From assembly GCA_037576215.1 (NCBI GenBank), contig JBANDB010000004.1, positions 3,782,001 to 3,846,000 of the forward strand: a stretch of DNA of 64,000 nt. Reading direction: 5' to 3'. Shown piece by piece: positions 26,001-37,863 of this stretch. Made by a program: the position numbers and the translations under genes. Origin of the DNA: Armillaria gallica (lineage: Eukaryota; Basidiomycota; Agaricomycetes; Agaricales; Physalacriaceae). Each line of letters begins with the position of its first letter. The first letter of the stretch is position 1. Below the pieces are notes generated by a model. It did no database searches. It had not been told where the DNA came from and worked only from the letters and a program-made list of their open reading frames with translations.

Positions 26001-29000
26001 AGCGATCATCAAATTTAGGAAGATTGGTAGTCAGCTGGGCAAGATTTTGAGAAAAAATCCTCTGTAAACTTGGAAGTGAGTGTCATTCATTTCATGGGAA
26101 CATGTAATGCGTTTATTCTAATGTTATCATGCAATCATTGCAGAAATACAATGCTATATTTCATCAACCTGAGCTTAATACAAGTGCTCTATCACTATCA
26201 CTATACATTTTAAGTACTCTGTAATCAAATTTATGGTTCTATGTATAAATTTAGGATCCCCAGTGTGTTCATATACCTTGTCTTCTCCTGACAGCTCTGA
26301 TTTTGCATGACAGTTCCTGAAAATCAATGAAATGAATAAATGGGACACCGCCTCAAATTATTTAACTTACTATTCTCATGAACAGGTTGATTCTGTGGCT
26401 GGATCTCCATCCAGCTCCCCGCAATCTTGTGGGTTCATTGCCGATTTCCTTTAGGACAATAATCTACAACTCACAATCAATCACAGAGCTCAAAACAGAT
26501 TCAGCAAACACTTTCCTTTTGTATAGAGCTGGAATGATGGCGACACAAAATTGACAAGTCAGCAAATTGGCTACATAGCAACTAGAATTCCCATACAGTG
26601 ATCAAATATAATTAAGAATACTGGTATCCAAACTTATGGTGACATGGAAGGCATGTATTTCTCTGCTGGCAATGCAATTCCTACCTAGCTTGATGGTCCT
26701 CAAGTGTGAGTGACTTGACATCTAATTCAGAATGAAAACTTACCTTTGATTTTCTGATTTAGTGTGGATCCAAACTCCAGGTATCAGACATGGGCTATGT
26801 GACAAGAATTCAAACACTTACAAGCGCATACTAGGAATGTCTTTGGAGGTGGAGCATAGTATTCCCATGTCAATCAGGATACACTGACTGTGGAGAAGCT
26901 CAAGTCAGTAACAATGTCAATGTCAGATCAAATATCCAACTCACTGTTCATTTAGAGTGGCTCTGAACATGTCAGCAGAAAGCCCGAGATTTGCATGTTG
27001 GGCAACAGAAAATCCTCCCCTGACGTGCTGCCATCAAAGCTTGAGTTTGAATTCGAATTTCAAGTTTGGAGATCTAAGGACCAGCAGATGACACGACTGT
27101 AACCGCACCTCCTGCCAGCTGTCTGAATTCCATTGGGTCTGCCATATTTGTGCCAAATCATTTTTGACCTTACCAAAGTGATGACTGCGCTTAACGCCCA
27201 GAATCCTCTGTCTGACACTTGAGTGCATTGCATCTGGAGAAATTTTCCAGTGGCTCACCTGATGTTTGAGAAGCACGCAAGTCCTGACTTGAAGCATCAT
27301 CCATGCATGACATTCACAATGGATTGGAATGGATGATCTGTTGGGGTATGGATAGTAATGAACTGACCAGTAATATTGCTATCAAAACAAGCTGGCAGGC
27401 TTCACAGTCAGTCCAATGGGAAATCTGAATCAAGCACATAATGTTCTTGCTTGTGTTATGGGGACATGAAGTTGACTATACTTGAAAGTCTCATAAGTTT
27501 ATGTCTATTCCATGCATATCTGTTGACTCACCTTTCTGAGAAGAGTTTCTCGAGCCTGGATGCAAACTTCAACAAAGGGTGAAGAACATTGATGGAATAG
27601 TTACATCTAAATCAGTGGTGCTAGGTCCATTTCAAGATTTCAGGAGAGGCACAGGCAAAGACATGTGTCAGAGTCAGGAATGGTGACTGTCAGTTGGAAG
27701 AGTAAATGATGTATGTTGATTTGTTTGTATATCTTGACGTGCATTGCTGACTCGAGCGTGTAGTTACTGTGACATTTGATGGTGAAATTGCAAGCAAGAT
27801 GCCATCCAAAGCGTCGAGAACTATTTCTAGAGTGAATTCAAATGACAGAATTACACACCATTATGTCTGCATTTCTGTGCAGAATGAAACACATATTTTG
27901 AGGGTGTTGACATAAGTATTCAAGCTTCTTGAAAACAGAGGATGGAGTTTTGGCACCATCAAAAGATTTGAAGTTCAGAAATGTTGACAGGTGTGCCAAC
28001 CACCAGTGAGGCATTCTAATGTCACGTCTGCCACACCCTCGTGATCTTGTTGGTTTCTCTTGGTAAGTCGGCAGCCTCCCTCTTATTCCCTTATCTCCAC
28101 CATCTCAACCTCCTGTCTTCCATTCTTCCCTCCCCTCCCTCTCCCACCTATTATTGCCTCCTCCAGCATGTCCTATGTGCTTCTGTCCTCTCCACATTGC
28201 CATCAAAGATCGTCAATACAGCGTGAAGTTTAGGTGTTGATGCCCATATTGGGATCAATGACATTGATTGAACTGCATGGAATTCCATGACGCTTCTTAG
28301 TTTCCTACCACCATCATGGTAGGCCATTTCTGTGTCACTTCTGTCATCGAGCTCATTCCCTCTTTCAGACTCTTGTTTTCCTATGAGGACTGGATGGTAT
28401 GTATTTTCATGTGCTCTATTTTAGCTAATTTTTTTCTCTGCCTCCATAGGCATGCATCATATGAGTCCCCCAATTGTTACAATAAATGCCCACTGTCAAG
28501 CATGTTCCATTCCGTTGGTGGATGTGCCATTCCTTTGATGTCTCGCATTGAATTCAAGTACAAACATGTGTATCTTTCAAGATAAGCTTCTGATAATGAA
28601 TTAAATATCAGTCCCCTCACTGACTATTTTCTAGAGAATGAACATCTCATCATCACAAGCGCTGGATGGTCCAAGATGACATATTACAGACCATGGAGCA
28701 GGGTAAGTACTTGACTAGCATGATGATGGTATCCTCACTAACTTTGGCTTAAAGCTGATTTTGCTTCAAGATGACGGATCTCCTTCCACAAACCTGAGGT
28801 AAGTTCACATCTGGAGTAATGTTTTATATTGATACTAACGTGCTGAGCCTGCTTCAGTATCTGAGCTCGATTGTGTGCTCTAGCACGCTCGTTAGGCTTT
28901 TTGAGTATGCAGATCGCCATTGGGCAAGCGAGGTAAGTCCCTCTTGGCTTGATAACTAAATAATGTAGTCACTGACTTTGGCTTGAAGATGCCTCAATGC

Positions 29001-30190
29001 AAATAGACCAGGATTTCTCTGAGATGATGTATTCACTGTCCAGCGAGCAACATCAAATGAAGGTACACCTACAAGTTGATGCATTTCTGTTGTTTAGGCT
29101 AACACATCTAGGGCTCTCTAAGGTTTGACTGTATGTATTGATATCTGGTGAGTAAGGTAAGTCCTTTTCATGCTCGATAACCTTAATGTATACTCACTCA
29201 CTTTGGCTTGAAGATATGTTGATGAAAACTACACGAAATGACCTCCAGATGGCGTATCTCCGTCCGACGAGGGATGTAAAATCATAGTACATTCATTTTC
29301 TGAGTTGTGTTTTCTTGCTATGAATGTGTTTCTTGTTCTCAGGAGGCTTTTTATGCTTCGAGTATATGTATCGCCATCCAGAGAGCTAGGTAAGTTACAT
29401 GTTAGGATAATTCTCATTCTATTTTACTTACTCCTTGATTAGAATAAAGTTTGACAATTCTGAGAACCAAAAGCATTAAATACCTGACTTGCAACATGTC
29501 CTGGAGGCCTCATTATGCATTGAGTGTATACATCATTGTCCAGCAAGGTAGGTAAGTCTCTCATTAGGAAAACTTGCTCCATTTAACCCCAACCTTTCTC
29601 AGGACGAAGCTCAACATTTCTGGAAGCGAAGCCTTGTGGAGCCAGTTCCATGCTCACTGTAAGTCCATTCTTCCATGCTTGTCTTATTAAAGCTAATACA
29701 AGGTACAGGACATATTATGGAGGTCAAAATCTTGTTGAGGAAGCGTCATACAGGCAGTATGAATGTACATGATTATTTGACCATTGTTGTGCTGGCATTT
29801 TGACTCGAAACAGAATTTGGGGATTTCAAGCCTCCAATGCTGCAGGCAACGAGGTATGAGAGCGCTTTCGGGATGTTTATGACTGTGATTTGGAGTGAGC
29901 AAGATTTAGAACGGTTTTGGCACTGAAGAGCAAATATCTGGAACACGATTTGGGGAGATCAGGAGGACTGAGGAATTGATGGTGGGGTCCTAGCTTTGTG
30001 AATAGCTGTCTTGGGCAAGTCCCAAGATGGCTAATTTTTTGGACCCTGTGAGGGAGGAAATGGAGGATGTAGTTATGGTTGTAGGCATAGATCACATAAT
30101 CAAAGAAGCTGAACCATGCACATGAGAGTTATGTAGCAAATGAGCAGCCCAAATTTTGAGAAATAGCCATCTTCAGCGGTCCTCCGAGGT
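23027..30190 (+). repeat. Duplicated block B' (CpG-poor copy of 9978-16970)
   Basis: Begins with the BiP 5' flank (GGGATTCCCTTCGATGACC in both copies) and runs to the phrase GCCATCTTCAGCGGTCCT, shared at about 16940 and 30165. Transitions at CpG dominate the differences. Near its right end (29900-30140) it carries short insertions missing from block B. Confidence 0.87.
28290..29770 (+). pseudogene. Second copy of the tandem exon-intron array
   Basis: Corresponds to 15190-16660 with the same alternation of small exons and GTAAGT donors (for example near 28702, 28800, 28933, 29157, 29392). Reading frames are further degraded, e.g. by CG to TG changes. Confidence 0.4.
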
Positions 30191-30462
30191 CCTGACACCT
30201 GCAGCACACCACTGATTCACTTGATTGAGACACCTCACTCATAGATTCTCCAGGGGTAGACCTTTCTCTGGGCACACAATAAATCACGTTTATCTGAACA
30301 TAATGGCAGGCACAAAAACTATCTGTATCACAAGCTTCTCATGCTGCATCTTCCTTTTGATTCATTTCATTTTGATTTTCGGTGACTCCATTGCTTCAGA
30401 TGATGCATAGTATCATTAAACCTTGCTATAGTGGGTGCCATGAAACACCTGGCACTTGGCGG
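30190..30462. other. Flank of the minus-strand LTR
   Basis: A short ORF with a hydrophobic stretch (30225-30410) is present. Nothing is recognised; possibly the original insertion locus of the LTR element. Confidence 0.3.
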
Positions 30463-32177
30463 TGATGAGGCTGGTGATGGGCACCTGTGAAACTGAGCAC
30501 GGCCTAGTGTGAACACACACAAAACCTAACTCAACCCCCCTAAACACACACACACACACAATCTCCTTAAGTGCGGAGGGGAGCAAGGATTTTAATTCCA
30601 CTTGTGCACCGACAGTATCTCAATTTCTCTCAGTGAGCTCGCTAGCACCATACATGCAACAACATAGTATTTTCAAACTAGTCTCAAATTATCTAGCTCT
30701 TCAGAGCTTTTTACAAGAGAGCATGGTGAACCATGCAACCCTCGAGGCAAAAGATATTTCAATCAGACAAAACACACGGACATGCAGATCCACAAAACAA
30801 CCAAGTCCAGTCAGTGAGCTCACTAAGTACGACCCGCCACAAGATCTAATCCACGTGTGACACCGCCTTTCTCTTAGTGGCTAAACCTGACTTCCAAACT
30901 CATCATGATGGAGGCCCTTGGCACTCCCACTCAAGTCTTAATTACTCTCAAAACCGTCCCCACAAGTCCTCACACACAGTGCGCTCGCCCTAACAACGGT
31001 GCCACGAGGTCCAACTGCGCACACCTGTCACACTTTGTGCAACTGCTAGAACAGCTCAAGCTGGCTGATTCCCTTGCACTACTTCTAGACCTACACAGAG
31101 GCCAGCACAATACAATTTCTCTTTCTTACACTGAACCAGAAAAGGAACAGAGTTCTCTCTCAGATGTAACCAAGTAAACCTCTCGAGACAGGCACAGCAT
31201 CACTGCTTCCAAATCTCTTTCTTATCTCAAGTAAACTGAAGTTTGTATCCAAAATTTCTCTCTTATTCAATTTCTCTGTGAGCTCACTAAACTTGTGTTG
31301 TAGCTGAGGCTCGAAGTCACTAACTCTTACATGGTGCAACAAGTCCAGATCCAAACTGAAACTTTATTACGTTACGTGGGGGGTAGGTAGCTTGCTTTTA
31401 ATACATGAAAATCTACGCTACTTATACTATGGGAGATTGATTGTTACAAAGAGATTTTTAGTAATTTACTTCTTTTTTGGCCGGGTATTCCTCATCCGAG
31501 TTGGCCCAGCACTCTAGGCAGTGCACCACTTGTTCCTCTTTTTAGTATCCTCAAAGAGCTAAGCAATGTCAACGTCACTTGCCCTAGCAGCAGAGTAGCT
31601 CATGAGCATGCACTCAATAGCTGCTTAATCCTCGATCACCAATCACACTTCGTATTTGGCTTTCGGGTCTGCTCCGAAGGTGACAGCATCATGTTCTAGA
31701 CTCAGTAACCAAGAAATGCCTCGGCTTTCCAGTCCGCTCGCTTTTTCCATCAGCTGAAGCCTGTTTCTAGGCCATGCCTGGGGTTCTCTTGATTACCCCG
31801 CACATGATATTGTTTTTCCGGATCTCCAGGGACCACATGTCATAGCTTATAGATGCATCGTTATCTAAATTAGCCTCGGCCTGCATACAAGCGCATCCCA
31901 CTCCAGCTGAGTCCTCTATTGCAAATGGGTGGTTTGGCAATCTAGCCTGCCCTTTGGCCTTGTTGCCGTACATGCCTGTAAGGTACAGTGCAATGACAAA
32001 GTCCTTATGTTTTAATTCCATTGCTTCTTTTTCTATTATAGAGCTCTCTACCTCAGTGACCTTACTTCTTCATGTGCCACTTGCACTGTCAGCCTGCTCG
32101 CGATGCCTCTGCATTGCTAAAGTGTAAGGTATGACATTTTGCAAAATTACACCCCTAGACACACTGCGGGCATGACA
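30463..32177 (-). mobile_element. 3' LTR of a gypsy-type retrotransposon (TGTCACGCCC family)
   Basis: Read on the minus strand it starts TGTCATGCCCGCAG at 32177 and ends ...CATCA at 30463 (1715 bp). It is homologous over its length to the plus-strand LTR at 33998-35679. Immediately 5' of its start on the minus strand is the purine tract GTGAGGGGGATA, as expected for a polypurine tract, so this is a 3' LTR. It contains the palindromes AGTGAGCTCACT and GTGAGCTC and a short CA-repeat near 30545. Confidence 0.8.
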
Positions 32178-32553
32178 TATCCCCCTCACTAAAGTGCTGA
32201 CCGTTGGCAGTCACTTTGTGGGAGTGCAATCGCTTCTTTTCTTATCAATTTCCCAGAAGTTCCATGATGGTATGTTCCTGATACATCAATGTTATCAGAA
32301 GTTCTCACATGTGCTTCTTTTCTCGTAGCATGTTTCTTTCTGGAAGTCCCGTAACATTTATATGTTGGTGACTTAGAGAATTCCTTGCCACCTTTCTTTT
32401 CTTCCGCCCACATCTCAGTGAGCTCTCTGTTTCCTCATTCCGCTGCTTCCTCTTATTCACCCTCGCTGTGCTCAACATGTGTTTCATGCATGTTCTCGTT
32501 TCGAATACTGCCCCACCATCTCTGTGCTCTTCCGCGATGTTGTCTCCCCTCAT
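32178..32553 (-). mobile_element. 3' end of gypsy internal region (pol tail) with polypurine tract
   Basis: The minus-strand frame is open with a basic region (KRKQ, GRKKRKV) from about 32550 down to 32305. Further down are GQHFSEGDM and the purine tract at 32178-32189, directly before the LTR. It is truncated on its 5' side by the LTR starting at 32554. The assignment to a pol C-terminus rests on position and on the GGD/EGD-type ending. Confidence 0.5.
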
Positions 32554-35500
32554 TGATGGGCCTAAGACTTCCATGGCAACGGCAACACCAACTCAGAATG
32601 AGCTTGGTTAATTGATGTAGTGGCATGGCAATCAAGGTGATCATGTGTGCAAGTGGTTCAGGGCACCTCCGTGCAGTAGAACAATTCCTCTATATGCAAG
32701 AATACACTGCGACTTTAAGTCTGCAAAGTAGTACTGCTTGGTAGTCGAGTACTAGATGCTTTGGCTTTAAGCTGGTAGGGATCTCTTGAAGTGAGAGAGA
32801 ATGAAAATGGGTATGATGTGAATACCACAAATCCATATGAGAAAATATGCTGCAAGACTAGAAAATGTCGCTTGACAGTAATCGGAGCGGGGTGAACAAT
32901 GGAGAATAGACTAAACAGTCAGCAATAGTCTATGGGTGAGTGAGGCGATGAGAAAACAGCGTGGGGACTGTGAGTGTCAAAATAAACGTGGAACAAGTTG
33001 CTGAGGGTGGACTGGCGAGAGAAAACATGGAACTACGAAAACTGGCGATGATACTAGTCCTATACGATGCGAGGGTGCTGAGTCGATGTCAAAACTGGTC
33101 TGGTACTGAAATGATCCTATCCTATGTCAAAACTAACCTTCAAGTCCACTTGAGGGACTGATACTATACGAAAACTTGCTGAACTGATCCTAAGTCTGCT
33201 CTGAGACTACCCAAGTGGGCGACAATAACGATGGCAAAAGAGAAATGATAAAAACTCCAATGGTGTGAAAGTGAAACGATGACAGCCTATAAAAGATAAC
33301 ATGGGCAAGGTATGGTGTGGCAATCATGTATTGGCACAGTATGAGCATGCACCAATAGTGTTAAGAGCGAAGAGCACATAACGAAGGACTCTTCACAGTT
33401 AAAAACCGTGGGATAACTCTGGTGAGCTCAAGAGTCGATGTGCAATCGAGAATATGCTGGTATAAATGATATATTGCTGTAGAACGGTGAATAAATGTTG
33501 TTTACTGGCAATAGACTAGTGCATGATGATAATGGACGTAGTCTGGGGTCAACTAGAGGTGAACTCCTTTCTATCTACATTTTCTAGCTAGTTTTTATAC
33601 TACAAGTACGAATTTATAAATAGAGTAAATATGCGAGACTTAGTAAGGCTGTAAGGCCTTGGCTTTGTAAAAAGTCATAGGAAACATATGGTCCTTGGTC
33701 TTCTAAAGTAACAGCAACTCGTCAATGTTGCCACATATGGATGCGAACCGTATGGTTTTGCTGAGTGATACACAGATTGTTAGGTGCTGTTTAGCTGCGG
33801 ATTACTGATCTATAGTCATTGTACTGAGGAATATGCATGGGGCAATGTTTTCTTGAGGCCTTGGCGAAGTAACAGCCTTAGTAAACACGGTCTGTAGTTG
33901 CCATAGCTGGGAGGGTACTCATGCCAATCACATCATTTTCATTAAGTGATCAATGAGTGCGTCAACTAGGTGCTTCTGAGTGATGCGTCAATTCCATTGT
34001 CACGCCCACAGCGTGTCTAAGGATGTAATTTTGCAAAATTCACATACCTTACATGTTAGCAAAGCAGAAGCACAGAGAGCAGACTAACAGTGCAAATGGC
34101 ACGCGAGGAAGCAAGGTCACCAAGGTTGAGAGCTCTATGATAGAAACAGAAGCAACGGAATTAAAACATAAGGACTTCGTTGTTGCACTGTACCTTACGG
34201 GCATGCACAACAATAGGGCCGAAGAGCAAGCTCACTCGCACAAAACATCCGTCTGCAGTAGAGAATTCAACTTTCAGTGGGATGCGCTTGTACACAGGCT
34301 AGGACTAATTTAGATAACTATGCGTCGATAATCTATGACGCATAGTCCCCAGAGATCTGGAGAAAAGATATCACACACGAGGTAATCAAAAGAACCCCGG
34401 GCATGGCCTAGAAACAGACTTCGGCTGATGGGAATAGCGAGCGGACTCGAAATCCAAAGCATTCCTTGGTTACTGAGTCTAGAACATGACGCTGTCACCT
34501 TTGGAGCAGACCCGAAAGCCAAATACAAAGTGTGAGCGGTGATCGAGGATTAAGCAGCTATTGAGTGCATGCTCGTGAGCTACTCTGCTGCTAGGGCAAG
34601 CGACGTTGACATTGCTTAGCTCTTTGAGGATACTAAAAAGAGGAACAAGTGGCGCACTGCCTAGAGTGCTGGGCCAACTCAGCCAAAAAAGAAGTAAATT
34701 ACTAAAAACCTGTTTGTAACAATCAATCTCCCGTAGTATAAGTAGAGTAGATTTTCATGTATTAAAGGCAAGATACCTACCCCCCATGTACAGTAATAAA
34801 GTTTCAGTTTGGATCTGGACTTGTTGCGATGCATAAGAGTTAGTAGCTTTGAGCCTTGTCTAGAACGCAAGTTTAGCAAGCTCACAGAGAAATAGAATGA
34901 GAGAAACATTTTGGATAAAAACTTCGGTTTACTTGAGATAAGAAAGAGATTCAGGGGCAGTGACACTGCACCCATCTTGAGAGTTTGCTGAGATAAATCT
35001 GAGAGAAAAGCTCTGTTCCTTTTTCTGGTTCAGTATAAAAAGAGAACTTGTGTTGTGTCGGCCTCTGTGTAGGGAATCAGCCAGCTTGGGCTGTTCTAGC
35101 AGTTGCATGAAGTGTGACAGGTGTGCGCAGTTGGACCTCGCAGCACCGTTGTTAGGGCGAGCACACTGTGTGTGAGGACTTGCGGGGACGGTTCTGAGAG
35201 TAATCAAGACTTGAGTGGGAGTGCCAAGGGCCTCCATCGTGATGAGTTTGGAAGTCAGGTTTAGCCACTAAGAGAAAGGCAGTGTCATGTGCAGATTAGG
35301 TCTAGTGGTGGGTTGTACTTAGCAAGCTCACTGACTGAACTTGGTCAACTTGTGGATCTGCATATCCGTGTGTTCCGGCTATTGAAATATATTTTGCCTC
35401 GAGGGTTGCGTGGTTCACTGTGCTCTCTTGTAAAAAGCTCCGAAGAGCTAAAGAATTTGAGACTAGTTTGAAAATACTACATGGTTGCACATATCATTCT

Positions 35501-35921
35501 AGCGAGCTCACTGAGAAAAATTAGGATACTGTCGTCGCGCAAGTGGAATTAAAATCCTTGCTCCCCTCCACACTTAAGGAGATTGTGTGTGTGTGTGTTT
35601 AGTGGGGTTGAGTTAGGTTTTGTGTGTGTTCATGCTAGGCTGTGCTCAGTTTCACAGGTGCCCGTCACCAGCCTTGTCACCATATTGGGATGATTGTCAA
35701 CCGAAGGTGCCTTGCCATGATGAAATACAGCAATTATGATGCGTGGCAAGATGGGATGGATAACAAAGCGCATAAGGAGTGGTTGCCATAGGATAAAAGT
35801 GGTATCAGTGAGTGGTGAGTGTGCAATCATTGGTTTGCTGAAAGTCCGTTGAAGGGACAGTAGCGTTAATTAGCAGGCAAAATCCGCAAATTCTGAGCGT
35901 ACAGAGCCTGGAGGCTCATCA
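32554..35921 (+). mobile_element. LTR1 of the TGATGAGCCT family, split by a nested solo LTR
   Basis: Starts TGATGGGCCT and ends AGGCTCATCA (10-bp imperfect inverted termini). The matching partner is at 52045-53754. Homology covers 32554-33997 and 35680-35921; the 1682 bp between are a different LTR inserted with a CCAT duplication. Without the insertion the LTR is about 1.69 kb. It contains ACAAGTACGAATTTATAAAT (33605-33624), part of a TATA-like block conserved in the other copies. Gene Y starts 18 bp after its end. Confidence 0.78.
33998..35679 (+). mobile_element. Solo LTR of the TGTCACGCCC gypsy-type family
   Basis: Begins TGTCACGCCC at 33998 and ends TTGTCA at 35679. It is flanked by CCAT on both sides (33994-33997 and 35680-35683). 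The uninterrupted LTR copies at 53460-53480 and 57850-57875 lack this segment, which confirms an insertion. No internal region is attached, so it is a solo LTR formed by LTR-LTR recombination or a truncated insertion. Confidence 0.82.
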
Positions 35922-35938
35922 TCGTGCCACCCATCAAA

Positions 35939-37629
35939 ATGCTGATGCCCATTCCTGAGGACAAAGAAATGCCAAAGTACAAATACTTCATGCAGTTCGA
36001 CCCCATGGTGTATTACTGGCCCTATCATGCTGTCATGGACCTCATCCTGCCTTATTGGCACAATAAGGATGAGTACACTGGTGAAGAAGTTGCCGACCTG
36101 CTGAAGCAGGTCTACAATCACTTGGTGCATATTTCTCTTTTCATTTCTTCTCACCACTGGTTAACGTCCTGCTCATTTACAGTTGCCCCACATTGCTGCC
36201 CTCGAGCATGAGGCTCTGATTGATTCTCATGTTGGCGTGGCCATTTGTAATTGGGTGACGTGTATTCACGACGCTTTGCCTCGCCAGTTTCATATCAGTG
36301 ACTGGCATCGCACCATCGCCCATATGACACCTGAGGTGTGCCCCTCTCATGTGAGCTTGCTAACCCTTTTTCTCTTTATTCCTTTTCTGACCTCTCCTTC
36401 ATGTGGCTACAGGTGCTGACCCGTCTTTTTCCCAATGCGCCGTTCCCTGGGGAAGACAGCTTTAACATGGATGACCTGCCGGTACCTCTGGAGTCATACC
36501 TCCTTCAGCGCACCGTTCCCAAGGGAGCTCTGCTCCGGCCAGGTTTGGTCACCAACAACAAGGATTTCCCTGGTCACGTCTTCGACCGGTTTCCTACTCT
36601 GCTCCCTGATGCTGCCAAAGACAAGGAGGTCATCGTCTTCAAGAGCCCTCCCAAAAAGGAGTCTCTCTCCACCCTGACTCATCCTCAAGCCACTTTGTCT
36701 GCCACTCCGGCTCTGCCTGTCCCTTCTCGTAGTATGTGCCCTCAACGGACTCCCATCTCCTTGGTGCCTCCAGTTATGAATTTGCCTGGAGTCTCTCCTT
36801 CTCCACGCAACTTCCCATGTGTTCACTCTCTGGGCACCATTTTGTCTTCGCCAGTCTTGCCCCCAAGTCCGCTTGCTGGTCATCAGGCTCCTCCTTTGTG
36901 GAGCTCGTTTTCTCCTGTCAAGCCTCTCAGCTTGTATCGTTGTCTGACTGGGACAACTCCCGTTACTCCTTCCCAGCATGCTATGCCAGCTTCGCAGAGT
37001 GCCTCCCTTAGTCGCGGCCTTCAGGATATGGCCAGCTCTATCCAAGATCTGCACCAAGCTCTGCTTACTCCTGGCTCCAGTGTTGGTCTTTGTGGTTCAG
37101 AGTAAGTCTCCACGTTTTTCTTCCTTTTCTTCTGCCTAACTTGGCTGTTTCTTTAGCTCTGCTGGTGCGACTGCACCAGCCACTAATAACATCACCAGTC
37201 AGTGTTTTTCCACTGCCAGCATTAGCAAGCTTGCTAATTCTTGGTCTTAATCCTTTTTAGCTCCTCACTCCAAGGCTCCGTGCCTCGATGTAAGTCGCCA
37301 TATCTTTTCTCAGTCATTCTCTATTTACTGAGTGTCTTTGTTCTCAGCCTCTACCATTGGGTACCACTGGGCACCCGTTGGATCAAGTGTGTTTTCTCTA
37401 TTTTTCTCCTCTTCCAATGTCTAACTGCTCATTTCTATAGTTTGACATTCCCGAGTCCTCCACACGTTCCACGCATCAGCAACCCAATCCTCTCTTGCAG
37501 TGTCATCCGGCTCCTCCCTTGCCTCCCATTTCAGGACAAGGTGACTTTGCTGGTGTCCAACCATTGTTGCCCGTGCATGAGGAGCCTGCTGCTCCAACCA
37601 CCCCATGCTGCAGGGTGATGCCATTCTGA
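35939..37629 (+). pseudogene. Gene Y, 5' half: LTR-adjacent multi-exon gene interrupted by a KDZ transposon
   Basis: First ATG at 35939, only 18 bp after the end of LTR1. Exons are 35939-36124, 36183-36335 and 36413-37101, with clean GT-AG introns (acceptors TTTACAG and GGCTACAG), then small exons up to about 37629. The N-terminal about 110 residues look globular and aromatic-rich (FDPMVYYWPYHAVMDLILP, VAICNWVTCIHDALP). A long Ser/Pro-rich low-complexity linker follows. The frame ends at TGA 37627 next to the transposon end. I infer that the 3' half continues at 50130. No known family is recognised. It resembles genes Z, W and V in layout, so a Gag-like or regulatory protein carried by a non-autonomous retroelement is possible. 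Confidence 0.6.
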
Positions 37630-37863
37630 CTGCTGATCAGCAGTCAGCTGAAAGCCATTTCTAATGCTAATTAGCAGCCCACCAAATCCCATTCTTGTCT
37701 GCTCATCAGCATAGAAACTCCCTACCACAAACAGCAACTAACCGCATAAATGTTGTGGCCAAAAGGTATAAACCACAGCACAGGGAAAAAAGTCGTACCA
37801 AATAGTTGTATGGTTTGTGACCAAACCCAGAAAGGCAAGAGAGCCCAAAATCTATTATTATTA

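Noticed and set aside
30540..30562. (CA)n microsatellite as a separate feature
   Set aside because: It is an ordinary short repeat inside the LTR and is mirrored at about 35585 in the opposing LTR.
30463..35679. A single fold-back transposon with 1.7-kb arms
   Set aside because: Each arm has TG..CA ends. One has an adjacent polypurine tract and the other its own CCAT target duplication inside another LTR, so two independent LTRs in opposite orientation explain it better.
36494..37057. 187-codon minus-strand ORF
   Set aside because: Antisense of the Ser/Pro-rich exon of gene Y. The plus strand has consistent splice sites and the minus strand has no motif.
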